Source: an uncultured beta proteobacterium
GTDB lineage: Bacteria; Pseudomonadota; Gammaproteobacteria; Burkholderiales; Burkholderiaceae
Direction of reading: 5' to 3'
Assembly: GCA_903944255.1 (NCBI GenBank)
Contig: CAJARE010000213.1
Location: forward strand, 1 to 17,272
Length of the DNA: 17,272 nt
Under the pieces are notes generated by a model, which saw only the letters and a program-made list of their open reading frames with translations, had not been told where the DNA came from and did not search any database. Numbering within the stretch: the stretch's first letter is position 1; every line of letters starts with the position of its first letter. This document shows positions 1-6,900 of this stretch, in pieces. Position numbers and translations under genes: made by a program.

Positions 1-601
1 CAAGGGTGCGAATCAGATCCATCATGACCAGAGTTTCTTCTGGAGACATCCCGGCGGTAGGTTCATCCAATAAAAGCAAGCTGGGATTGCAGGCTAATGC
101 CATTGCAATTTCTAGGGCTCTTTGTTGACCATGCGCTAAATCACCCGTTTTTTTATTACGCAGGTGTTGAAGATTTACGCGATGAAGAAGTTCATCTGCT
201 AATTCGATCGGCCCAAGGTAGCTTTGAGCATTACGTAAGAAGTTATAACGGGCTGTTTGCATTTGTGCAGCAACACGGACATTTTCATGGACGCTGAGTT
301 GTTTAAATACATTCGTAATCTGAAAGCTTTTCGAGATACCGATTCGTGCAAACTCATGCTGCTGCATTCCCGTAATATCCTTGCCATTAAAAAGAATTTG
401 ACCGCTTGTGGGAGGGAAGGCACCACTCAGAGCGTTAAAGAAAGTGCTTTTACCTGCACCATTGGGTCCAATGATGGCAGTGAGGGATCCAGGCATAAAG
501 CTGGTGGAAACATCTTGTAAGGCCTTGAACTTTCCAAAGCTTTTACTGACATGGCGAGCTTCCAGAATAGGGGTGTTATTAATGTGATTGGAGCTATTCA
601 T
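1..601 (-). CDS. livG: LivG-type ABC transporter ATP-binding protein (partial, C-terminus beyond left edge)
   Basis: ATPase subunit of a branched-chain-amino-acid-type (HAAT) importer, acting on the cytoplasmic face with the LivH/LivM permeases. About 200 residues are visible, open from the start codon to the window edge. Seen: Walker A GPNGAGKST at residues 45-53, Q-loop region KSFQ near 91-94, a signature of LAHGQQR form near 155-161 (LivG proteins usually have a degenerate LSxGxQ here), and Walker B LLLLDEPTAGMSP at 175-187. The ATG overlaps the livM stop as TAATG, so the two are probably translationally coupled. It is the most distal visible gene of the minus-strand operon; a livF would be expected to the left. 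The family is certain. The transported compound is not known, and the operon context suggests an aromatic or heterocyclic substrate rather than leucine. Confidence 0.95.
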   Translation of the reverse strand, partial: MNSSNHINNTPILEARHVSKSFGKFKALQDVSTSFMPGSLTAIIGPNGAGKSTFFNALSGAFPPTSGQILFNGKDITGMQQHEFARIGISKSFQITNVFKQLSVHENVRVAAQMQTARYNFLRNAQSYLGPIELADELLHRVNLQHLRNKKTGDLAHGQQRALEIAMALACNPSLLLLDEPTAGMSPEETLVMMDLIRTL

Positions 602-1560
602 TATTTTGCATCCTTCTGAATTTGTAGCTTACTCAGAATGGTTCCCCAGATTCCCTTGGGGAAGAACAGTACAAAGAACATAAATACCACTCCAATCACT
701 GCCATCCAATGCTTGGTAAATGTTGTAACAACATCTTCAAGGTATAGCATGACTGCTGCGCCAACAAAGGGGCCAAAGAAAGTACCCATACCACCTAAGA
801 TGCTCATCATGATTGCCTGCCCAGACTGCAAGTAATGCAAGGAGTCAATTGGAACAATGGATAGGTGTAGTGCACGTAAGGAACCTGCTAGTCCACAAAT
901 AGCTGCTGATAAAACAAAAACGAGCAATTTGGTCCTGGCCACATCAAACCCACAAGCAGCAGCGCGCTTTTCATTTTCGCGAATCGCTTCCATGATGGCG
1001 CCAAGAGGAGAATTTAAAATACGTGAAATAAACCAAATGGCAATTACTACAAAAAAGAGAATAATGTAGTACTTTACGAGTGGGTTTAAAAAGTCTACTG
1101 GGATACCGAAGATATTGAAGGAGTCTACTCTGACGCCTCGTAAGCCATTTTCACCACCAGTCAAACTCTCGGCCTTATAAAAAATGTAGTAAACAATTTG
1201 ACCTAGGGCGAGAGTCACCATTGAGAAATAAATTCCACGAGTACGGATTGCCAAAAATCCCATGATGAGTCCACCGATAGCTGCGCCGATGATCCCGAGA
1301 AGAATGGCTGTACCCCATGGAAGACCGTAATGCACGATGCTAATACCAGTGAGGTAGCTACCTATACCCAAAAATGCAGCATGCCCGAATGAGAGCAGGC
1401 CCATATACCCAAAAAGGAGATTAAAGCCCATGGCAAATAAACCAAAAATCAGAATATTAATTGCCAGTGCCTCATAGGGCATGATGAATGGAAAGATCGC
1501 CAAAAAAAGCGTACTCGCTAATACGCGATGGCGTGCAATGAGTTGTAAATATGAATTCAT
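601..1560 (-). CDS. livM: LivM-type ABC transporter permease
   Basis: Inner-membrane permease of the HAAT importer, pairing with the LivH-like protein upstream. The 319 residues are hydrophobic through most of their length with several membrane segments. Diagnostic stretches are GFNLLFGYMGLLSFGHAAF in the N-terminal third and the cytoplasmic coupling (EAA-type) region EAIRENEKRAAACGF before a C-terminal group of helices. Length is normal for the family. It starts 14 bases after livH ends and overlaps the livG start by one base, so livH-livM-livG are one transcript. A purine-rich stretch (CCGGA) precedes the ATG. The family call is firm; specificity is set mainly by the binding protein and is unknown. 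Confidence 0.95.
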   Translation of the reverse strand: MNSYLQLIARHRVLASTLFLAIFPFIMPYEALAINILIFGLFAMGFNLLFGYMGLLSFGHAAFLGIGSYLTGISIVHYGLPWGTAILLGIIGAAIGGLIMGFLAIRTRGIYFSMVTLALGQIVYYIFYKAESLTGGENGLRGVRVDSFNIFGIPVDFLNPLVKYYIILFFVVIAIWFISRILNSPLGAIMEAIRENEKRAAACGFDVARTKLLVFVLSAAICGLAGSLRALHLSIVPIDSLHYLQSGQAIMMSILGGMGTFFGPFVGAAVMLYLEDVVTTFTKHWMAVIGVVFMFFVLFFPKGIWGTILSKLQIQKDAK

Positions 1561-1574
1561 ATATATCCGGAGCC

Positions 1575-2459
1575 TTAGCCCATCGCTCCTGCTTTACCAA
1601 ATAAACCCTGCGGGCGAATTAAGAGCACCACAGCCATTAGCACAAAAATAGATAGCTCTGCAAACTCTGGAAAGAATAGAGAGGTCATGCTGTAAACCAC
1701 TCCAACCAGAAGGCCTGCAATGACTGCGCCAACTGGCGAGCCCATTCCACCTACAACAGTCACCACAAAAGATTCAGCCAAAATGGGAATGCCCATTTCT
1801 GGATTTACTGAGCGGGTTGGGGCCGCCAATATTCCAGATAGGCCGGCAATCGCGCATCCCAGGCCGAATACCAATAGCCATACCTTAGCAATATCTACAC
1901 CAAGAACTTTGACAATTTCTTGATCAGCAGCACCTGCCTTGATGATCAGGCCATAGCGAGTTTTTTGGATCAAGAACCAGATACCAAAAATGATGACTGC
2001 CGTAGCGGCAATTAAAAAGAGTCTGTATTTGGGGAAGTATCCGAAGCCTACATTAACGGTTCCGGTTAAGCCACTAGGAGTAATGGATGGCATACCCTCA
2101 ATACCAAAGGTGACTCTAATAGCTTCAATGAAGACGTAGGAGAGACCAAAGGTCAGTAGAAGTGGGTAATCTATGCCGCGACCATATAAAGGTCTTACTA
2201 AGAAGCGCTCTGTTATTAGACCAAGGCATCCGGTGACTAGCGGTGTTAAGACAAGGCTAAACCAAAAATTGCCAGTGACGCCTAAAAAATAGACGCCTAA
2301 AAATGCACCGACCATAAAAAAGGCGCCATGGGCAAAGTTCACCACATTGAGCATCCCAAAGATAAGGCACAAACCCAGTGCTAAAAGTGCATAAATACTA
2401 CCTAGGGCAATTCCCGTAAGCAGTTGCATGCATAAAAGTTCGAATGTCAGACCGGTCAT
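1575..2459 (-). CDS. livH: LivH-type ABC transporter permease
   Basis: First permease of the HAAT importer in the inner membrane. Seen: an N-terminal GIALGSIYALLALGL segment, the NVVNFAHGAFFMVGAF stretch typical of LivH, and the coupling region KAGAADQEIVKVLGVD ahead of the last helices. The chosen ATG at 2459 gives an N-terminus of the same length as E. coli LivH but has only a weak GAG in front. An in-frame TTG at 2471 (four residues longer) has a better placed GGAG five bases upstream and is a real alternative. That GGAG lies in the 3' arm of a terminator-like hairpin between this gene and the binding-protein gene, which suggests that expression of the permease is damped relative to the receptor. 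Family certain; start uncertain. Confidence 0.93.
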   Translation of the reverse strand: MTGLTFELLCMQLLTGIALGSIYALLALGLCLIFGMLNVVNFAHGAFFMVGAFLGVYFLGVTGNFWFSLVLTPLVTGCLGLITERFLVRPLYGRGIDYPLLLTFGLSYVFIEAIRVTFGIEGMPSITPSGLTGTVNVGFGYFPKYRLFLIAATAVIIFGIWFLIQKTRYGLIIKAGAADQEIVKVLGVDIAKVWLLVFGLGCAIAGLSGILAAPTRSVNPEMGIPILAESFVVTVVGGMGSPVGAVIAGLLVGVVYSMTSLFFPEFAELSIFVLMAVVLLIRPQGLFGKAGAMG

Positions 2460-2469
2460 AAATGTACTC

Positions 2470-2507
2470 AAAAAAACTCCCCATGATTTAATGAAATCAG
2501 GGGGAGT
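2470..2507 (-). terminator. Intrinsic terminator/attenuator between binding-protein gene and livH
   Basis: An inverted repeat with arms at 2476-2482 and 2501-2507 (7 bp, ACTCCCC/GGGGAGT) continues, after an A-G mismatch, into a 6-bp inner stem (TGATTT/AAATCA) with loop AATG. On the minus strand it is followed by a run of seven T. This is a textbook intrinsic terminator for transcripts coming from the binding-protein gene. It lies inside an apparent operon, so partial read-through is expected. It would also bury the livH ribosome-binding site. Confidence 0.8.
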
Positions 2508-2544
2508 AGTTCAGGGCGCTCAGTTGATTGCCCTGATATTTGCC

Positions 2545-3780
2545 TTAGGTTTTATGGCCCAATTCTGCGCAAGTACGCATGTTCTTTTCAGTGGTAGGCT
2601 CAATCGTCAGAATATTGAAGACGTCATATTTGTCTTTCATATTCTTAGATTTTGATTCCACAATGATGACGGTCTGAACTGCTTGGTGGTCACACTTACG
2701 ATAATATTCCGGACCTTTGTACCAGTCATATTTGAGATTTTCCATGGCGCCAATGACTTTCATGGTGTCGGTTGACTTGGCAATCTTGACAGAAGCAAGA
2801 ACACTCCTAATGCCAGCATATCCTAATGCGCCGTAATCAGATGGTACTGAGCCGTTATACATTTTTCGGAATGCATCGTTAAATGTTTTAGCTGTAGGAA
2901 TACGATCTTCAAGACCCCAGTAATAAGAAGTTCCACCGATGATTCCTTCAAATGCCTCTGGACCACCAGCAAGACGTGCGGTGTAAAGCAAAACAGGCGC
3001 CATAATTTTCATACTCGACTTCAGGCCAAAGTCAGTACATTGTTTGGCAGCATTGACTAGGTCACGACCAAAGTTACAAAGCACCAAAATATCTGGGTTC
3101 AATGCTTTAATGCGTGGCAAGAAAGCAGAGTAATCAGAAGCGCCCAGTGGATGGCGAATATCCGCTAGGGTTGTAGCTCCCATTTCTTTTCCAGCACGCT
3201 CAAAGGCGCGAACCATTTCATGGCCGTAGGCATAGTCAGCAGTTAAGAACACAATCTTTTTACCAAAGCGTGGAATTGCGTAGCGAGCCAGTGCACCCGC
3301 AGTCATATGTGGGTTTAATGCCTCGTGGAAGGTATATATACTCCAGTCTTTTATTTCGTTAATAGCGTCCGATTGACTGATAGAGTTAAAAAGAATCTTA
3401 CGTTCTTTGCAGACTGCATTGATGGAGAGTTGAGTGGCGGCTGACAGAGAGCCCACTACGTAATTCACTTTATCTTTTTCAATTAACTCTAGGGTGCGAG
3501 TCGCAGCTTCGCCCGGATTCAATTTATCGTCACGCACTAGTAACTCTGCTTTACGACCATTAAAGCCACCAGCATCGTTAAATTCCTTAATAGCCAGTTC
3601 CGCAGCTTTCACTTGGTCTTGTGCTTCGGCGGAGAAGGGGCCTGTTAGCGGCACTGGAAAGCCGATTTTGATTGTGTCAGCCTGTGCATTGGCAACGTTT
3701 AACCAAAGAGGAGTGCTAGCTACAGTAGCTCCACCGATTAACACTTTTCTTCTTGTTTGATTCGTTACTTTTTGTTTCAT
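2545..3780 (-). CDS. Periplasmic substrate-binding protein of HAAT ABC importer, Tat-type signal
   Basis: Receptor that captures the substrate in the periplasm and delivers it to LivHM. With the start at 3780 it has 411 residues. The N-terminus carries a twin-arginine signal (RRKVLIGG at 10-17), a hydrophobic stretch and a cleavage site near ANAQA (30-34). The mature part begins TIKIGFPVPLTGPFSAEAQ, typical of Leu/Ile/Val-binding-protein-like receptors (Peripla_BP_6), and ends in a usual two-lobe length. An in-frame ATG 15 bases upstream exists, but that ATG forms part of the ribosome-binding sequence ATGGAGGAGAC, so the downstream ATG is preferred. It follows the monooxygenase gene by 75 bases. 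The ligand is unknown; the operon suggests the substrate of the adjacent oxidative enzymes. Confidence 0.92.
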   Translation of the reverse strand: MKQKVTNQTRRKVLIGGATVASTPLWLNVANAQADTIKIGFPVPLTGPFSAEAQDQVKAAELAIKEFNDAGGFNGRKAELLVRDDKLNPGEAATRTLELIEKDKVNYVVGSLSAATQLSINAVCKERKILFNSISQSDAINEIKDWSIYTFHEALNPHMTAGALARYAIPRFGKKIVFLTADYAYGHEMVRAFERAGKEMGATTLADIRHPLGASDYSAFLPRIKALNPDILVLCNFGRDLVNAAKQCTDFGLKSSMKIMAPVLLYTARLAGGPEAFEGIIGGTSYYWGLEDRIPTAKTFNDAFRKMYNGSVPSDYGALGYAGIRSVLASVKIAKSTDTMKVIGAMENLKYDWYKGPEYYRKCDHQAVQTVIIVESKSKNMKDKYDVFNILTIEPTTEKNMRTCAELGHKT

Positions 3781-3855
3781 GGTTGTCTCCTCCATATAAA
3801 ACTTTGTTTAAATAAGAATACTTTTTATTGCGTAAATCTTAACTGAATGCACCAA

Positions 3856-5097
3856 TTAATGCGTAGATTCAGGCACTGCTTTCCCTAAAACTAATAAATC
3901 ACTGATATCAATCGCTGTTTCTGCCATGACAGTATCGGCATTTCTCTTGAGGTTTTCGCTATTTGGAGCGCCTTTGCTGCCCTGCGCTTGCATATAACGC
4001 CCTAAATATTGAGCTCTTGCCACTACTTGCTGGCCTAGCTTGAGGCGTTCATCTCTATAGGCTTTTAAAGCAGCAGGGGTGGCGCCTAGTTGCGCAATAT
4101 ATTTTGCAATCACGATCGCCTCGTCTGCTGCCTTAGTGACACCCATACCTACATGAGGTCTGCCCACAAATGCGGCATCACCCATCAGGGCGATTCTCCC
4201 AAAAACAATTTCTTCGGAGCGAACATCATAAATTGACTGTAAGAAGGGGGCTGCTGTCTTTTCAAGAATTTCTGCAAACTGAGGGGCTAGAATTTCTTGA
4301 GCCTTTTCTCGCATCTTCGCAATGTGCTTCCACGAAACCTTTAGAGGTGGGATACCAGTTGGATAGTAATGACCATCATCATCTGTTAGCAGATTAACGA
4401 GTTCCTCGTTTTCTGAAGCGGGTCGATACCATACAAAGTTGTAGCGACGCATCCCTGGCCGCGTATTGTTTCCATGGCCAGCAACGGGGTATCCTAGCAT
4501 TTGCTCTCCTTTGGGGAGGCAGAATCCGAATCGATTGAACAAGGTATCTAAGGTATAGCTTGAGAGGCAAGCCTCGTCACAGACACCACGCCATGCGATA
4601 TAACCCGCATATTCTGGTTGTATCTCGGGGGCAACTTGAGCTCTCACAGCAGAGCGTATTCCATCGGAAGCAATTAAAAGCTCTGCTTCATAGCGACTGC
4701 CATCATCACAGCTTACTTGCACAGCATCAGCAGTTTGACTCACAGTTTTAACAACTTTTCCTTGAACATAATGCTCTACTGGAAAGCATTCTTTTAGCAT
4801 GTGATACAGGCGACTCCAGGATGTCAGTATTTGCGGCAATTCCATCATGCCTAAAATTTGACCATCAGCACCAAGAGTGACTCGTTGCCTTACTGGCACG
4901 CCAAGCGTGTCATCCACCTTAACACCAGCTTGACGCAGTGCATCTGCCAAGGCATCGTGCGTCACAATACCGGCCCCACGGCCATCTAAGGATCCCGTCG
5001 CCTTTTCTAGCAAAGTGACATCGTGACCTTGGCGCAACAAAATATTGGCTGCAAAGAGCCCGCCTAATGAGCCGCCGACGATAATAATTTTGGCCAT
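3856..5097 (-). CDS. FAD-dependent aromatic/heterocycle monooxygenase (2,6-dihydroxypyridine 3-monooxygenase-like)
   Basis: Class A flavoprotein hydroxylase expected to use NAD(P)H and O2 to hydroxylate an activated ring in the cytoplasm. The 413 residues show the Rossmann FAD motif IIIVGGSLGG (4-13) with acidic E31, the DG motif SDGIRSAVR (144-152), and the GD motif LMGDAAFVGRPH (304-315). YAGYIAWRG (163-171), the GIVT segment near 43-46 and the RPH-GxxKAxDEA pattern recall 2,6-dihydroxypyridine 3-monooxygenase and, more loosely, HpxO-type urate hydroxylase; this comparison is from memory. It begins 12 bases after the VOC gene with no clear ribosome-binding site, so it is probably translated by coupling. 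A divergent molybdenum hydroxylase fits a two-step ring hydroxylation. The exact substrate cannot be assigned. Confidence 0.88.
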   Translation of the reverse strand: MAKIIIVGGSLGGLFAANILLRQGHDVTLLEKATGSLDGRGAGIVTHDALADALRQAGVKVDDTLGVPVRQRVTLGADGQILGMMELPQILTSWSRLYHMLKECFPVEHYVQGKVVKTVSQTADAVQVSCDDGSRYEAELLIASDGIRSAVRAQVAPEIQPEYAGYIAWRGVCDEACLSSYTLDTLFNRFGFCLPKGEQMLGYPVAGHGNNTRPGMRRYNFVWYRPASENEELVNLLTDDDGHYYPTGIPPLKVSWKHIAKMREKAQEILAPQFAEILEKTAAPFLQSIYDVRSEEIVFGRIALMGDAAFVGRPHVGMGVTKAADEAIVIAKYIAQLGATPAALKAYRDERLKLGQQVVARAQYLGRYMQAQGSKGAPNSENLKRNADTVMAETAIDISDLLVLGKAVPESTH

Positions 5098-5109
5098 ATA
5101 TGAGTTTTT

Positions 5110-5568
5110 TTATGCAGCCTTTGCGTCTAGCGCAGCTTTTTCTTCTGCAGGGTAATTCAATTCAATCACTACGCCATTAGGGTCATCCAAAAAGATCTGA
5201 TGCAGCTTGAGAACTGGGACAGTGCGCTCGCGATAAGGGACATTTAATTTTTTGAGAAGTGCAATTTTTTCTTCAAGACCATTTGCAAAGAAGGCAATGT
5301 GATCTACTGCGCCAGATCCATGCAGCGAGGCGGGGTCACGCTCTCCAAGGTATTTCTTTAAGCCATTGGGATCATTTTTATCAATTGCAATGAGATGTAG
5401 GACCGCGTTGGCCCAGCTATTTTCATCACCACTGTAGAGCCAGACACCTGGAAAAGGAAACTCTGGTCTAGGCCCCACGGTTAAACCCAATATCTTGCTA
5501 AAAAATTCTGTGGTTTTTTCGATCTCAAGACTGCGAAGAGAGAAGTGATTTAGGCTTAAATTTGACAT
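5110..5568 (-). CDS. VOC-superfamily (glyoxalase/extradiol dioxygenase fold) protein
   Basis: Small metalloprotein-like protein of 152 residues with two beta-alpha-beta-beta-beta modules. Candidate metal ligands sit at the expected strands: H8 (NHFSLR), H58 (VLHLIAI), H90 (VDHIAFF) and E136 (GVVIELNY). The DDPNGVVIELN ending is the classic VOC C-terminal strand. VOC enzymes act as glyoxalases, epimerases or ring-cleaving dioxygenases. Placed directly after the regulator (14-base gap, AAGG ribosome-binding site) and before a ring hydroxylase, it could cleave or isomerise the pathway intermediate. At this length it is a single VOC unit rather than a classical two-domain extradiol dioxygenase of about 300 residues. 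Function beyond the fold is inference. Confidence 0.85.
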   Translation of the reverse strand: MSNLSLNHFSLRSLEIEKTTEFFSKILGLTVGPRPEFPFPGVWLYSGDENSWANAVLHLIAIDKNDPNGLKKYLGERDPASLHGSGAVDHIAFFANGLEEKIALLKKLNVPYRERTVPVLKLHQIFLDDPNGVVIELNYPAEEKAALDAKAA

Positions 5569-5582
5569 AGTGACCTTTTAAG

Positions 5583-6275
5583 TTAAGCGAATAAGGATTT
5601 GGCAGAGTGGAGATAGGACTGGACGCGATCGCGAATAATTTCTTGTTCGGTATTGGGGCTCTCGACAGCATAGATAGCCTGTCCATAGATCCAACGTCGC
5701 ATTCCGATATAGAAAATACCACCATGGAGCCCCATTAAAAACTCTAGCTCACGTTGAGTCGGTTTTGACATAGTCGATCGATCACAGTACTTTCTCGTTT
5801 CACGAATTAGTCTTGGCAGTAGGCGAGAACGTAAAAGTTCAAAGAAGCGATCGCTGATGGAGTGGTCGCTTAAGCCTGAAAAAATCAAGATTCGAACAAA
5901 GTCATAAGTTAAGACGGTATTGGTGTAGTCCAAGTAAAAGGCATTGAATTTTTCTTCGGGAGTCAGTTTCTCATCATCTAATAATTCTTCCCACTCTGGC
6001 TTCCACCGAGATTCAAATACTTCCTTATAAACTTCCTGAATCAGGGCATCCTTAGTTGGGAAATAGTGATAGAGCAGGGTATGGGTAACGCCTAGCTCTT
6101 TCGTCAAATTTCTGAGTTGACCATCTATGCCATGTCTAGCGAAAAATTGAATAGCCCTGTCTAGGATCTGGCGTTTACGCTCAACGGTATTCATTCTCCG
6201 TTTGGCTGGCGCCATCAAGCCTGCCGAATTTTCGGCTGAATTTACGCTAGCAATCCTATCTTCGATTAAAGGCAT
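5583..6275 (-). CDS. TetR/AcrR-family transcriptional regulator
   Basis: DNA-binding repressor of 230 residues. The N-terminal TetR helix-turn-helix is clear: RKRQILDRAIQFFARHG (33-49), then LTKELGVTHTLLYHYFPTKDALI (57-79), where LLYHYFPTKDAL is the family hallmark. The rest is a helical ligand-binding domain without a recognised signature. The N-terminus before the domain is unusually long; ATG codons at residues 21 and 28 are alternative starts. It is first in the minus-strand operon and divergent from the molybdenum hydroxylase operon, so it probably controls both and itself. The intergenic palindromes resemble the RutR consensus TTGACCAnnTGGTCAA. The effector is probably the pathway substrate or an intermediate (inference). 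Confidence 0.93.
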   Translation of the reverse strand: MPLIEDRIASVNSAENSAGLMAPAKRRMNTVERKRQILDRAIQFFARHGIDGQLRNLTKELGVTHTLLYHYFPTKDALIQEVYKEVFESRWKPEWEELLDDEKLTPEEKFNAFYLDYTNTVLTYDFVRILIFSGLSDHSISDRFFELLRSRLLPRLIRETRKYCDRSTMSKPTQRELEFLMGLHGGIFYIGMRRWIYGQAIYAVESPNTEQEIIRDRVQSYLHSAKSLFA

Positions 6276-6306
6276 GGCTCTCAGGGTTTATCCGAATTTG
6301 GACCTA

Positions 6307-6322
6307 TTGACCAAAAGTTAAA
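6307..6322. promoter_or_regulatory. Candidate TetR-family operator O1 (RutR-like box)
   Basis: The left half TTGACCA matches the RutR consensus half exactly; the right half is degenerate (11 of the 14 specified positions match overall). A further half-site TTTGG at 6297-6301 pairs with CCAAA at 6311-6315. It overlaps the likely -35 element of the coxG promoter. Inference from position and symmetry only. Confidence 0.5.
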
Positions 6323-6334
6323 TAATGGTACATT
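6307..6334 (+). promoter_or_regulatory. Candidate sigma70 promoter of the molybdenum hydroxylase operon
   Basis: A -35 of TTGACC (6307-6312) lies 16 bp before a -10 of TACATT (6329-6334) preceded by TGG, an extended -10 arrangement. Transcription would begin near 6341, leaving a leader of about 45 bases before the coxG-like ATG at 6387. Both operator candidates overlap this promoter, as expected for repression. Confidence 0.45.
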
Positions 6335-6335
6335 G

Positions 6336-6351
6336 TTGAACAATTGGTCGA
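6336..6351. promoter_or_regulatory. Candidate TetR-family operator O2 (RutR-like palindrome)
   Basis: TTGAACAATTGGTCGA is a 16-bp imperfect palindrome with two mismatched base pairs. It matches 12 of the 14 specified positions of TTGACCAnnTGGTCAA, the published RutR consensus as I remember it. Its centre is 29 bp from that of O1. It overlaps an exact 6-bp dyad ATTGTT-G-AACAAT (6332-6344). It sits at the predicted transcription start of the hydroxylase operon. Confidence 0.6.
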
Positions 6352-6386
6352 TAAGACTCTATTCGTACAAACCCCAAGGAAAATTA

Positions 6387-6863
6387 ATGGAACTGAATGG
6401 CGAGCAACTGATAGCTGCTCCAATCTCCGATGTATGGAAGGGGTTGAATGATATTGATGTGCTGGCAAAGTCTATTCCTGGTTGCGAGGAAATTAGCCGT
6501 ATTTCTCCCGAGGAAGTCCATGCCAAGGTGATGTTCAAAATTGGGCCTGTTAGGGCTCGTTTTTCAGGAAAATTACTCTTAAGTGACATCATTCCAGACC
6601 AGTCTTGCTCAATGGCGTTTGAAGGATCTGGAGGTGCCGCCGGATTTGCTAAAGGTAAATCACGAGTTGAGTTAAAGCTAGCTGAGGGAGGCACTTTGGT
6701 TTCCTATACAACCGAAGCTTCTATTGGCGGCAAGTTGGGGCAAATTGGCGGTCGCTTAATTAGCGCATCTGCTAAAAAGATTGCCGACGATTTTTTCCAA
6801 AAGTTTGCAAAAGAATTAGGCGGTGAGGCAGTTGCCTTGGAATCTGATGCGAACAAGAAGTAA
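6387..6863 (+). CDS. coxG: CoxG-family (SRPBCC fold) accessory protein
   Basis: Member of the CoxG family (carbon monoxide dehydrogenase subunit G, START/SRPBCC-like), which in CO oxidisers helps attach the Mo enzyme to the membrane; here the role is assumed to be analogous. The 158 residues start MELNGEQLIAAPISDVW and continue with the characteristic LAKSIPGCEEI and KIGPVRARFSG segments and a glycine-rich SIGGKLGQIGGRLI near the C-terminus. The ATG at 6387 has AAGGA six bases upstream. A longer reading from a TTG at 6333 would place coding sequence over the operator and is rejected. It lacks the C-terminal hydrophobic anchor I recall in longer CoxG proteins, so a soluble or maturation role is possible. 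First gene of the Mo hydroxylase operon. Confidence 0.9.
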   Translation: MELNGEQLIAAPISDVWKGLNDIDVLAKSIPGCEEISRISPEEVHAKVMFKIGPVRARFSGKLLLSDIIPDQSCSMAFEGSGGAAGFAKGKSRVELKLAEGGTLVSYTTEASIGGKLGQIGGRLISASAKKIADDFFQKFAKELGGEAVALESDANKK

Positions 6864-6900
6864 ACAGTAGTTTATAAAAATTAGTGATGGAGGAGACGCA

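Noticed and set aside
137..139. Degenerate ABC signature LAHGQQ in LivG as a defect
   Set aside because: LivG and LivF proteins regularly deviate from LSGGQ, so this is normal for the family.
97..520. Small plus-strand reading frames at the left edge
   Set aside because: They lie antisense to a clear LivG coding frame with Walker A and B motifs and show no protein features.
3781..3795. Five-residue extension of the receptor from the upstream ATG
   Set aside because: These bases form the ribosome-binding sequence of the downstream ATG.
6333..6386. N-terminal extension of the CoxG-like protein from a TTG
   Set aside because: It would cover the palindromic operator, adds non-conserved residues, and the ATG at 6387 has a good AAGGA site.
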